From assembly GCF_014805685.1 (NCBI RefSeq), contig NC_060892.1:12480990-12544989 (forward strand): a stretch of DNA of 64,000 bases, given 5' to 3'. The notes under the pieces are model-generated. The model did not search any database. It saw only the letters and a program-made list of their open reading frames with translations, and was not told the DNA's origin. A program made the position numbers and the translations under genes. This stretch comes from Silurus meridionalis (taxonomy: Eukaryota; Chordata; Actinopteri; Siluriformes; Siluridae). Shown here piece after piece: positions 28,773 to 40,300 of this stretch; position 1 is the first letter of the stretch; each line of letters starts with the position of its first letter.

Positions 28773-29120
28773 ACGAACACCTCGTTTTTTCTGCCTGTCA
28801 TCTAGTTCATCCTTGTCCTTATGTGCACAACTGTCTTTTTTTTTTGTCATCATCAAAGACAAAACGGGCCCAGAACTGTTGAATACTGACTGGCTCCAGA
28901 TCGCGCCACATGCTTGTTTTTTGTGAACAGAATGAACATTTATATCCATAATCTTTTTATTGTTTCATATGTTTTAATGATCTCGTGTAGCAGTTATTGT
29001 TCCCATATCAAATTAATCATTTAAAATTTTTTTTTTTACTTTAAAGCAATACATTTTGAGGTGTTTTTAGCCCGTGTTGCTTTGGCAGCACAAGTAGGGT
29101 GCTATGCCAGGAGAAATTTA

Positions 29121-29126
29121 AATAAA
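29121..29126 (+). terminator. candidate TMEM41B polyadenylation signal
   Basis: AATAAA about 350 nt after the TMEM41B stop codon, followed by a GT-rich stretch beginning at 29189. Canonical hexamers are common in AT-rich DNA, so this is only a candidate. Confidence 0.4.
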
Positions 29127-29186
29127 TAGGCCATGACTTTATTTCCCCACACTTTGGGTGGTAAGTAAGTAATCAAAATGTATATG

Positions 29187-29188
<2 letters not shown>

Positions 29189-29257
<69 letters not shown>
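29189..29257. repeat. (GT)n microsatellite
   Basis: About 34 uninterrupted GT dinucleotides, 400 bp past the TMEM41B stop. Confidence 0.98.
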
Positions 29258-29259
<2 letters not shown>

Positions 29260-30904
29260 CATACATTTCATTTTGATTAATTCTAGACAAACAGCAAGTC
29301 TTTCTGCCAAACATTTATTTTTTTCCTGGAATTTTTTTTTTTTACTTATTTATATCAGAAGACAATTTTGTGAAATTGAATTGCATTTATAAGGCCTCAT
29401 TTGTTGTCATTTTTGTTTTTAGCTAGAATGTTTTTGCTTGCATTCAATTTGTCTTAAAAAGCAAGTTACTAGAAATAGATTGCAGTAACCCTTTTGAAAT
29501 TGTTCTCCACCCCGAACTTAAAAGAGGAAACAAAGAGGAGTGAGAATGATGATTTTGGTTGTGATTATTCAAAATCAGAAGAAACCTTGTGAATCTTAAC
29601 CAGATTAAAAATACACACACAAAAAAAAAAGCAATTTAGAAAATTGATTGTAATACAGTGGGTTCGTGTTTGCACTGAATGTTTTTTTTTTTTGGGGGGG
29701 GGGTACATTTTACCCTATGAAGGGTAGAAGCTGGATACCTCATTGTGTATGATTTCACGGTTTGCTCATCCAAAGCATCATTAGTCCTTTAGTTTCCAAT
29801 CCTGGTACTGGAAGTGCTCCTGTTCGCCTGTGATTTCTTAATTAGCTAATAGATTTAGATCAATGAATCTGAAAGTACAGTATGTGTATAGGCTCTTGTA
29901 GGACCAGGATTTAGAACCAGCGGTCTCTTGCTTTCTGCAGTTTAGAAAACACTTACGTCCCTTTGTATATTCTAGTGAACCTCTATTAATCATTTCCTAA
30001 GCCCACCCATGTTTATTTAGTAAATTTCTACAATGTCTTTGCTTTTCCTTACATTTACTTTTTGATTTCTCTTCAGGTTTGTGATTTAAGTTGCTTCCAC
30101 TCACTCATACACAGTATTACATTGATCCTTTGAGATGTTCTTCACATGTAAATGCTACTAATTGATAATGTTTTCTTTCAAGATGTCATTATGAAATCTA
30201 AAATGAAGATATTTATTATGAAATAATTAAAACATGGTTTCCTTCACTAATGAGAGTTTGTGTTTGGGATGCATTTTCTGGTGATAAAACTGCACTGTTA
30301 CAATAACAAGACAGGCATGAAGTGGTATAAGATGAGATTGTAAAACAAATGCACTTGGGAAATACAGAACAGGAATTTCTACATTATGTTTAAATTTAGA
30401 AATAGTAACTGCATAGTTTAGTTTTACCATCTGAAGTGGATGGATATTGAATAAGAATTGATTAAATAAGATTAGGAACCATGTTGTTTGTTTTGTAACA
30501 AAGTCTCACATTTTTTTCCTGGATATGTTTCCCAGAAATGTTCTATAGACATAACTCTTGTTTTTGTGCTGGATATGTATCTTCAAGTTTTCAAACCATC
30601 TGCATAATTAGAAAATACATTTAGGTTTCGTTCAAGTGACAGATTATTCAAGTATAAAGAACAAATATCTCATCTTTGAATGAATTCAATTATATAATTA
30701 ACTTAGTCACAGATGCTTTTGTGAATTAGTAAACCCAACCTTAATTTTAGAGTCTATAAATCTGAATGAGAACAATACATATAATAAATGCAATGTACTG
30801 GTATCAGTCTATTGCATTATTTTACCACTAGCCCCAGAAGCACTTTCTGCTCACTGCACTTATATACATTCATTTATAAAGATAAATATTTCATATATTT
30901 CATA
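29258..30904. other. intergenic sequence downstream of TMEM41B
   Basis: AT-rich, with homopolymer T and G runs near 29680-29701. No gene, transposon or structured repeat is recognised; part may be TMEM41B 3' UTR. Confidence 0.6.
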
Positions 30905-31335
30905 TACCAACCAGTCATAATTTTATGGCCACTGAACAGGTATAACATTTTGGCAACCTGCCTAATGTCTGTCAAGCTTTAACAATATTAACTTCTTTAG
31001 CAATATGAAATACAGTTGCTTGTCTGTTGGATCGGACTACACGGGCCAGCCTTTGCTCCCATGGCCGCCCATGGCACTGTCGCCAGTTCACCACTGTTCC
31101 TTTTTTAGACCACTTTTGATAGATACCTACCACTGCAGACTGGCAACACTCCACAAGAGCTGCAGTTTTGGAGATGCTCTGACCCAGTCGTCTAGCCATT
31201 ACAATTTGGCCCTTGTCAAACTCGCTAAAATCCTTACGCTTACCCATTCTTTATGATTCTATCACATTGACTTTGAAAACAAAATGTTCACTTGCTGCCT
31301 AATATATCCCACCCACTAACAGGTGTCTTGATATA
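30905..31335 (-). mobile_element. Tc1-like element with transposase N-terminus only
   Basis: On the minus strand, from 31247, an open frame encodes [20 protein letters not shown], then [11 protein letters not shown], a [19 protein letters not shown] segment and [13 protein letters not shown]. This is the paired helix-turn-helix DNA-binding region of a Tc1-like transposase. The frame then runs straight into the opposite terminal sequence; the DDE catalytic domain is absent. The ends include CCCACTAACAGGTG near 31312 and AATTTTATGGCCACTG near 30918. Confidence 0.8.
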
Positions 31336-31754
31336 CAATATTATATTGTCATAATTATGCCTGGTTGGTGTATTCTGGCATGCAATACACTTAAAGTTCC
31401 AATTTATGTTCAGAGAATATTGTGTGGCTACATAAATGTTCACAGACTTGCCCTGCTTGTGGTGCTATACTGTCAGCAGTTGCTTTATTCAGACAGAAGA
31501 GGGCAGGCTGCCAATACTCCTCATCCAAGTAAAGATAACAGTCTATTTTTGCAACTCCACCCAAAGATTCCACACCTGACTGTAACATTATAAACCTCAC
31601 TGCTGATCATTTTCACAATTGATTTTTGTTTAATACTGGGGTTCTGTTAAAGATCAATTGTTCAAACTTGACCTCGGATTATTGTTTCTGTGAAGTTTTA
31701 CTTTTTTTCATGATTACATGGGTTTCCCCAGGGTTCTGGCTTCCTCTCACAATA

Positions 31755-32215
31755 CAAAACCATCCTATATTGTCAAAAGTATGCAAAAAAATATAACTGA
31801 ATACCCGAAAATCTAATTTCAGATTTAGTCCCATTTTTGTTATAATAAGTTTGAAGGCTTTTCACTAGATTTTGGAGGATTGCTGTGGGAATTTTTGTTA
31901 ATTCAGCCACAAAAATGTTTTCAGGTGGTCAGGCACTGATGCTGATGCAGTCTGGTGTTCCAGTTCATTCAAAAGGTGTTCATTTGGGTTGAGTTTTGTT
32001 GGAGCTCTATGCTGTAAACTTGAGTTCCTTTTCTCCAAACTTGCCAAACCATGTGTCTATAGAGCCCACATTGTGCACAAGGGCATTGTCATGCTGGAAA
32101 GGGTTTAAACCTTTTAGTTGCAGTACTTTTTTTACTTTGAGGCAACAATTTTGGGAACAACCAAATATGAGTGTGATGGTCAGGTGTCCACAACCTTATA
32201 GTTACTTAGAATATA
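31755..32215 (+). mobile_element. Tc1-associated non-coding element (MITE-like)
   Basis: Ordered blocks CACTAGATTTTGGAGGATTG, CCAGTTCATTCAAAAGGTGT, AAGGGCATTGTCATGCTGGA, TTGGGAACAACCAAATATGA and GTGATGGTCAGGTGTCCAC define the same family as 62160-62525 and the remnant at 9385-9610. No coding capacity. Confidence 0.7.
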
Positions 32216-32526
32216 AAATTTTACATGTTTTTCTCATGTCTCTATGATGTTTCTCTGGGTCTTCCAGTTTCCACCTACAGCCCAAAACCTGCTGATACAC
32301 TTCATCAGCAGGTTTTGTAAGATGGGAGGCTTTGTGAAAAATCTCACCATGTGCCTGACCTCCTTTGCATGATAATAACCGCCATTCTTCTGGGTAGGAT
32401 TTCCACTAGTTTTTCTCAAACATTCAGTTAAAAAAATTGGTTATGAAAAATATGATGATGTCATGAATGAGTGCCATAAGTAATACTTCCCAGTGTGCCT
32501 CTGGCTATAAACTGGTTTTATATATA

Positions 32527-33146
32527 CAGTGGTACCTCGACATACGAGTGCCCTAACATACGTGTTTTTTGAGATACGAGCGGTCACTCGATCGATTTTT
32601 TGCTTTGATACGAGCAAAAACTTGAGATACGAGCTCGAGACGCCGCTGCTAGATGGCGAATCGAAGCCAGAAAGCGAAGATTGTGACGAAAATTAAGATA
32701 AGCAAAGAAGAAAAGTGAACATTGTAAAGTTTTGGGATACGTAGTGTACAGGAGTGATTAGTAAAAAACGAGTTTTCCCTCCGACTCCGCTTATCGCCTT
32801 TATCCCCCCCACCCCACCCCCCGTCCCTCCGCACACTCACACACACACAGACACACACACCCCACCGGCGTTTTCGTTAGCTCAAGTCATCTCATCTCCA
32901 AGGAAAATACACTGAATAAAACCTTATTATATCTTTACATTCTCTTTTATTATGTTTTTATACATTTGTCATTTATAAATAAATTTTTCTTATTTAAAAA
33001 CACGTAACAAAAACAACTGGGGTGGCATTTTGGGGGCTGGAACGGATTAATGGCATTTCAATTAATTTCAATGGGGAAATTTGAAGCAATTTGACACACG
33101 AGCAAGGTTACGGAACGAATTAAACTCGTATGTTGAGGTACCACTG
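32527..33146. mobile_element. Tigger/pogo-like MITE with TA target duplication
   Basis: Terminal inverted repeats CAGTGGTACCTCGACATACG (left) and CGTATGTTGAGGTACCACTG (right), flanked by TA at 32525-32526 and 33147-33148. The arms go on in inverted orientation with ATACGAGC-type words. 620 bp with no transposase. The CAGTGGTACCTCG start is typical of Tigger-group elements. Confidence 0.85.
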
Positions 33147-33230
33147 TACTTCCGTATTAAGACGTTTACTGAGGTTTAAACCACAAGTTTTACTTTTATG
33201 GTCACTTTAAACCGGGCCTGTTGAAGATGC

Positions 33231-33231
<1 letters not shown>

Positions 33232-33277
<46 letters not shown>

Positions 33278-33500
33278 TTCTTGTTCTCCTATCCTGGTGG
33301 GGACTTTGACCTGAATGCACACCGACTCATGGGGACCCATGTCACCGTGGGGACCTAAACTGAGGTCCCCTCTGGCAAAGCCACACAAGCACTTCCCAAA
33401 CAGTGTCTAGACACGCCCAGTAAGGTTTTCTCTGAAGACCCTATGGGGTCCATTTTCAAGACAAAATCTGTGTGACTGTGTAATCCATGTGCCCCTAGAG
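33232..33500. repeat. (GT)n microsatellite with associated TGGGGAC-rich fish repeat
   Basis: About 20 GT units (33232-33272) are followed by CTCCTATCCTGGTGGGGACT and repeated TGGGGAC words. The same association, in reverse orientation, is at 45594-45805 (TCCCCAC words leading into a GT tract). Confidence 0.65.
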
Positions 33501-34084
33501 GTCACACACGGTATTGCCAACCCCACTGTTAAATTGTTCTGAAATTTTGTGTCACGTCCTTCCCACTCTCTAGCGCCATCTATCGGTCAATAATAAAATA
33601 TAAATGTAATGTATATTACACAATAGATTATTATACTATTTACTTATAAATGTATATTAATTCACAAAATTAAGTACATTTACTGTTGATGCACCAGAAT
33701 GAAACTTCAGGGTACGCTGAGCCACAAATTGTGTTATTACTAAGCAAATTATTTTTGTTAGATTACATGAAAATGCATTAAATAATTAGAATATAATGGA
33801 TTGTTAAAACTAAAGTAACTTAATGTAATTTATTGTAGCTCTGTCTATATTCAAACACTCAATATTAATGGCAATAGGAAATTAATCAAAAAGAGGTTGG
33901 CCAACTCCAGGTCTTTCAATCCTAATTTCGCATGGACTCTTGTATGCCAGGGGAATTTACGTTCATTAATTGTCAATTTAGGTTCAAAAATACTTTAATG
34001 TGATTTGGTTAATAATATTATTATTAGTTTACAAGTTCACAAAGAGTTTACTTTTAACAGATTACTAACAAACTTCTAAAAAAA

Positions 34085-34200
34085 AGTTTAACAAACCACC
34101 AGGTCCTGATAATATACAATCGTTTGTACCTAAAATTGGCAGCTGCTATTTTAACTCTACTGGATTATCTTTTTGATATTTCACTACAATATATACAAAT
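34085..34200 (+). mobile_element. short LINE reverse-transcriptase fragment (L2-like?)
   Basis: Reading AACAAACCACCAGGTCCTGA onwards gives NKPPGPDNIQSF and, after a frameshift, AAAILTLLDYLFDISLQYIQM. That pattern (K..GPD.I....K..A..I.......F..S) is the first conserved RT block of L2/CR1/Rex1-type LINEs. Too short for a clade call. Confidence 0.45.
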
Positions 34201-34202
34201 GG

Positions 34203-34640
34203 TGTTAAGTCCCCCACGACTTACGATCGAAATATGCTACGACGACTCCATTGTAAGTCAAAAATATCGTAAATTGAAGATGATACTATGACTATGACAG
34301 CTTTTTTAGCTTCATGGTGATTTATAATTTTCATTTTCTGCTCTAAACTGATGGCTTTCCGCTTCTTTTTTTCACTACCAGCACTAGACATACTTGGGCA
34401 TTTGGAAGACATGCTTTTATCACTTAAATTGCTGTTTGAAACCGTTTGAAACAGATAAAAATACACACTGAGACAACTTTACTCTGTCGAGCGCTAGCGA
34501 GAGTGGGGCATCTCACAAGGGACAGATACGCTCATCCCAGCTGCACGTTCAATGTATCGTACATCGTACATGGATGCCTGTGCCTGTTGTGCCAAATTTT
34601 AAATATTAAGTCGAACCATTGTAACTCTGGGATTATCTGT
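34203..34640 (-). mobile_element. Tigger/pogo-like element with transposase N-terminal fragment
   Basis: On the minus strand an 81-codon frame (34466-34221) contains SEKKKRKAISLEQKMKII, the start of the CENP-B/psq-type helix-turn-helix of Tigger transposases. The ends carry inverted words (TTAAGTCCCCCACGACTTAC on the left, TATTAAGTCGAACCATTGTA on the right). Everything downstream of the DNA-binding start is missing. Confidence 0.6.
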
Positions 34641-34649
34641 ATTAGATAA

Positions 34650-35149
34650 CTACAGACATTCGGCGAAGCTCTGTGCTCTACTAATACACTATTTTCATAT
34701 AAATTATGAATGACTATATTATAAATGTATACATTTATTGTAATTGCTAACCACTTAGATAACAGAGCTACTCCTTATACCCTCAGTCCATATCTGACAG
34801 TCTCTGGCTAGTAGTAATGCCATGATATAGCTTTGGCATGACCTAATGGAGGAAGGGAGAATGGGGCCAGATACATATCTCTTTATAAAGCTAAAGAGGT
34901 GAATAGTACAGATATAATCTAATCTGGATCCAAATTTTAAAAATCCACAGATCCAGCATCAAGATGTTAGTGCTGCTCATGATGTAGAGGGGCAATGATT
35001 TGCTAACAACATGGCTAAAGCCTTTGTAAGGTGCACACAGGTGGACTATATTCTATGCACGAGATGCAACTTTAAAGAGATTAAACAGTGTAAAGTGTGG
35101 GGAGGGGACAGTGTAGCTAGACAGCATCAGATGGTGGTCTAAAGGATGA
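34650..35149. other. intergenic sequence before the RTE-like LINE
   Basis: AT-rich, no gene or known repeat recognised. Confidence 0.5.
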
Positions 35150-37300
35150 CCCTGGAGTTGAAAAAGAAGAGGAGGAGAGTGAAGACTGAAAGAAGAATAA
35201 GATGGTGAAAACTGAAGGAGGAAGACTGTAGTGTGAGATTCAGGGAAAAGGTCAGACAGGTGCTCGGTGGTGGTGAGGAGGTGCTGGATGATTGGGCAAC
35301 TACTGCAGAAGTGATAAGGGAGACAGCTAGAAAGGTACTTGGGGTGACATCTGGGAATAGAGAGAAGGATAAAGAGACGTGGTGGTGGAATGAGGAAGTG
35401 CAGGAAAGCATAAGGAGAAAGAGGTTGGCAAAACAGAATTGGGATCGAGAGAGTGATGAGAAAAGTAAACAGGAGTACAAGGAGATGTGGCAGCAGGTAA
35501 AGAGGGATGTGGCAAAAGCCAAGGAAAAGGCATTTGAGGAGCTGTATGCGAAGTTGGGAACTAAGGAAGGAGAAAAGGATTTGTAGAGGGACTGAGATGG
35601 GAAAGATGTGCTGCAAGTTAAAGATTGCTTTAACTTGCAGCACATCTTTCCAACTCAGTCCCTCTACAAATCCTTTATTGTATGTAGTATGTAGTATGTA
35701 GTATGTAGTATGTAGTCCCTCTACAAATCCTTTATTGAAAGGATGGAGATGGAAATGTGTTGACTAGTCAGGAGAGTGTGTTTAGATGGAGGGAGTATTT
35801 TGAGCAGCTGATGGATGAGGAAAATAAAAGAGAGAGAAGGTGGGATGGTGTGGAGTTGGTGAAGCAGGAAGTGGATAGGATTAGTAAGGAGGAAGTAGCA
35901 GCAATTAAGAGGATAAAGAGTGGAAAGTCAGTTGGACCAGATGATATACTGGTAGAAGCATGGAGATGTTTAGGTGAGATGGCAGTGGAGTTTTTAACAA
36001 GATTGTTTAACAGGATTTTGGAAGGTGAGAGGATACCTGAGGAATGGAGAAGGAGTGTGCTGGTACTGATCTTTAAGAACAAGGGGGATGTGCAGACCTG
36101 CAGTAGCTACAGGGGAATTAAGTTGATCAGTCACACCATGAAGTTATGGGAAAGAGTAGTGGAAGCCAGGCTAAGGGAAGAGGTGACCGTGTGTGAGCAG
36201 CGGTATGGTTTTATGCCGAGGAAGAGCACCACAGATGCATTATTTGCTTTGAGAATGTTGATGGAGAAGTATAGAGAAGGTCAGAAGGAGTTGCATTGTG
36301 TGTTTGTGTATTTGAAGAAAGCATACGACAGGGTGCCAAGAGAGGAGCTATGGTATTGTATGATGAAGTCAGGTGTGTTGGAGAAGTATGTGAGGGTGGT
36401 GCAGGACATGTATGAGGACAGTGTGACAGCAGTGAAGTGTGCAGTAGGAACGACCGAATGGTTCAAGGTGGAGGTTGGACTGCATTAAGGATCGGCTCTG
36501 AGCCCTTTCCTGTTTGCAGTGGTAATGGACAGGTTGACGGATGAGGTCAGACAGGAGTCTCCATGGACTATGATGTTTGCGGACGATATTGTGATTTGTG
36601 GTGAGAGTAGTGAGCAGGTGGAGAAGAGCCTGGAGAGGTGGAGGTACACGCTGGAAAGAAGGGGAATGAAAGTCAGTTGGAGTAATACAGAGTACATGTG
36701 TGTGAATGAGAGGGAGGGCAGTGGAGGGGTGCAGTTGCAGGGAGAAGAGGTGGAGAAGGTGGAGGAGTTCAGGTATCTGGGGTCAACAGTGTAAAGTGCA
36801 GGCAGGGTGGAGTTGGTGGAGAAGAGTGATAGCAGGAATGATTTGTGATAGAAGAGTATCTGTGAGAGTGAAAGGTAAAGTTTATCGGACTGTGCTGAGA
36901 CCTGCGATGTTGTATGGTTTAGAGACAGTAGCATTGAGTTAAAGAAAGGAGGTGGAGCTGGAGGTAGCAGAGCTAATGATGTTGAGGTTTTCATTGGGAG
37001 TGACGAGGATAGACAGGATTAGAAAATAGTTTATTAGAGGGACAGCGCACCTAGGACGTTTTGGAGACAAGGTGAGGGAGGCGCGATTGAGATGGTTTGG
37101 ACATGTGCAGAGGAGGGAGATGTGGTATATTGGTAGGAGAATGCTGAGGATGGAGCCACCAGGAAGGAGGACAAGAGGAAGACCAAGGAGGCGGTTTATG
37201 GATGTGGTGAGGGAAGACATGCAGGTAGTTGGGTTGAAAGAGGCAAATGTAGAGGACAAGGGGGTATGGAGACGGATGATCCGAAAGAAGAAGAAGACAT
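35150..37300 (+). pseudogene. RTE-like non-LTR retrotransposon, 5'-truncated, defective reverse transcriptase
   Basis: The endonuclease domain is absent. The linker (about 35233-35580) and the reverse transcriptase (35757-36488, continuing in pieces to 37308) remain. Visible RT motifs: SGKSVGPDDILVEAWR (about 35920), YRGIKLISHTMKLWERVV, YGFMPRKSTTDALFAL, motif A as FVYLKKAYDRVPR, GLH-stop-GSALSPFLF, and motif C FADDI at 36576-36590. The first aspartate expected in motif A (FxDL) is replaced by Tyr at 36309-36311, a stop sits at 36486-36488, and frameshifts follow near 36790. The C-terminal block RWFGHVQRRE..GRRTRGRPRRRF is present, ending at a short AAGAAG tail. RTE-like is judged from motif wording; clade not verified. 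Non-functional. Confidence 0.85.
35575..35737. repeat. snap-back inverted duplication plus TATGTAG repeat inside the RTE copy
   Basis: The left arm 35575-35623 and right arm 35628-35675 are inverted copies of about 49 bp with only 2-3 differences, separated by a 4-nt loop (ATTG). After them come about five TATGTAG units (35680-35715). Then comes a direct copy of the last 22 bp of the right arm (35716-35737), after which the LINE reading frame resumes. Confidence 0.92.
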
Positions 37301-40300
37301 GGTGTTGAAGTATGGAAAAAAAGCCATGTTGGTTCATTAGGCTTATTGACTGGTTGTAGAAGTGGGAAGTGGTAGCTCAGTACGTAAGGTGTTGGTTTTT
37401 TTAATCAGCAGGTCCCCACAAGGTTGGGCGTTCAAGCCCCTGCATTGCCAAGGTAAAACTTTTATTTCTCTTTTGAAATATAAAAGTTTGTCTACTTTGT
37501 AACATTAAATATATAATAGTTTGTCTACTTTGTGACATTAAACTCTAAATCAATTTGTTAATTAAAGAGACCTGTTTAAACAATTGCTTTATTTATTTGT
37601 CTTTTTTGAAAGACTTCTTTGGCCTATTTTTAATAGGATCTCCATGGTGTTCAAGTATGGAAAAGAAGCCATGCTGGTTCATTAGGCTTATTGACTGCTC
37701 GCACAAGTCAGTTCTGATAGCTCAGTGGGTAAGGCATAGGTTTACTGGTCAGCAGGTCCTCACAAGGTTGTGGGTTCAAGCCCCAGCATTGCCAAGGTAA
37801 AATTCTTATTTCTCTTTTGAAATATAATAGTTTGTCTACTTTGTGACAATAAACTCTAAATCAATTTGTTAATTAGAGAGACCTGTTTAAAAGATTTATT
37901 TTTTTATTTGTCTTTTTTGAAAGACTTCTTTGGCCTACTTTTGATATGAGCTACATGGTGTTGCAGTATGGAAGCCATGCTGGTTTATTAGGCTTAATGA
38001 CTGCTTGTCCAAGTCAGATCTGATAGCTCAGTGGGTAAAGCATAGTTTTAGTGGTCAGCAGGTCCTCACAAGGTTGTGGTTTCAAGCCCCAGCATTGCCA
38101 AGGTAAGAATTTATTTCTCTTTTGATATATAATAGTTTGTCTACTTTGTGACATTAAACTCTAAATCGATTTGTTAATTAAAGAGACCTGTTTAAACGAT
38201 TGCTTGATTTATTTGTCTTTTTTGAAAGACTTGTTTGGCCTATTTTTAATATGAGCTCCATGGTGTTGAAGTATGGAAAAGAAGCCATGCTGGTTCATTA
38301 GTCTTATTGACTGCTTGTGCAAGCCAAATCTGATAGCTCAGTGGGTGAAGCATAGGTTTACTGGTCAGCAGGTCCTCACAAGGTTGTGCGTTCAATCCCC
38401 AGCATTGCCAAGGTAAGACTTTATTTCTCTTTTGAAATATAATAGTTTGTCTACTTTGTGACATTAAACTCTAAATCGATTTGTTAATTAAAGAGACCTG
38501 TTTAAATTATTGCTTTATTTATTTGTCTTTTTTGAAAGACTTGTTTGGACTATTTTTAATATGAGCTCCATGGTGTTCAAGTATGGAAAAAAAGCCATGC
38601 TGGTTCATTAGTCTTATTGACTGCTTGCCCAAGACAGATCTGATAGCTCAGTGGGTAAGGCATTGGTTTACTGGTCAGCAGGTCCTCACAAGGTTGTGGG
38701 TTCAAGCCCCAGCATTGCCAAAGTAAAATTAGTTTTTCTCTTTTGAAATATAATAGTTTGTCTACTTTGTGACATTAACCCGTAAATCGATTTGTTAATT
38801 AAAAAGACCTGTTTAAAAGATTGCTTTATTTATTTGTCTTTTTTAAAAGACTTGTTTGGCCTATTTTTAATAAGAGCTCCGTGGTGTTGATGTATGGAAA
38901 CGAAGCCATACTGGTTCATTAGGCTTATTGACTGCTTGCACACGTCAGATCTGATAGCTCAGTGGGTAAAGCACAGTTTTAGTGGTCAGCAGGTCCCCAC
39001 AAGGTTGTTGGTTCAAGTCCTAGCATTGCCAAGGTAAAACTTTATTTCTCTTTTGAAATATAATAGTTTGTCTACTTTGTAACATTAAACTCTAAATCGA
39101 TTTGTTAATCAAAGAGACCTGTTTAAAAGATTGCTTTATTTATTTGTCTTTTTTGAAAGACTTGTTTGGCTTACTTTTAATATGAGCTACATGGTGTTGA
39201 AGTCTTGAAATGAAGCCATGCTGGTTCATTAGGCTTATTGACTGCTTGCGCAAGTCAGATCTGATAGCTCAGTGGGTAAGACCTAGGTTTACTGATCAGC
39301 AGGTCCCCATAAGGTTATGGGTTCAAGCCCCAGCATTGCCAAGGTAAAATTTTATTTCTCTTTTGAAATATAATAGTTTGTCTAATTTGTGACATTAAAC
39401 TCTAAATCGATTTGTTAAATAAAGAGACCTGTTTAAAAGATTGCTTTATTTATTTGTCTTTTTTGAAAGACTTCTTTGGCCTATATTTAATATGAGCTAC
39501 ATGGTGTTGAAGTATGGAAACGAAGCCATGCTGGTTCATTAGGCTTATTGACTGCTTGTACACATCAGATCTGATAGCTCAGTTGGTAAGGCATAGGTTT
39601 ACTCGTCAGCAGGTCATCACAAGGTTATTGGTTCAAACCCCGTCATTGCCAAGGTAAAAATTGTATTTCTCTTTTGAAATATAATAGTTTGTCTACTTTG
39701 TGACATTAAACGCTAAATCGATTTGTTAATTAAAGAGACCTGTTTAAACGATTGCTTTATTTATTTGTCTTTTTTGAAAGACTTGTTTGGCCTATTTTAA
39801 TATGAGCTCCATGGTGTTGAAGTATGGAAAAGAAGCCATGCTGGTTCATTAGGCTTATTGACTGCTTGTGCAAGTCATATCTGATAGCTCAGTGGATAAG
39901 GCATAGGTTTAATGGTCATCAGGTCCTCACAAAGTTGTGGGTTCAAGCCCCAGCATTGCCAAGGTAAAACTTTTAGCCCCAGCATTGCCCAGGTAAGACT
40001 TTATTTCTCTTTTGAAATTTAATAGTGTGTCTACTTCGTGACATTAACCCGTAAATTGATTTGTTAATTAAAGAGACCTGTTTAAACGATTGCTTTATTT
40101 ATTTGTCTTTTTTTTTTTAACTTGTTTGGCCTATTTTTAATATGAGCTCCATGGTGTTGAAGTATGGAAAAGAAGCCATGCTGGTTCATTAGTCTTATTG
40201 ATTGCTTGCACAAGTCAGATCAGATAGCTCAGTGGGTAAGGTATAGCTTTACTGGTCAGCTGGTCTGCACAAGGTTTTGGGTTCAAACCCCAGCATTGCC

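Noticed and set aside
35053..35645. Long minus-strand frames opposite the RTE linker
   Set aside because: Shadows of the purine-rich LINE coding strand; leucine/serine-rich with no family features.
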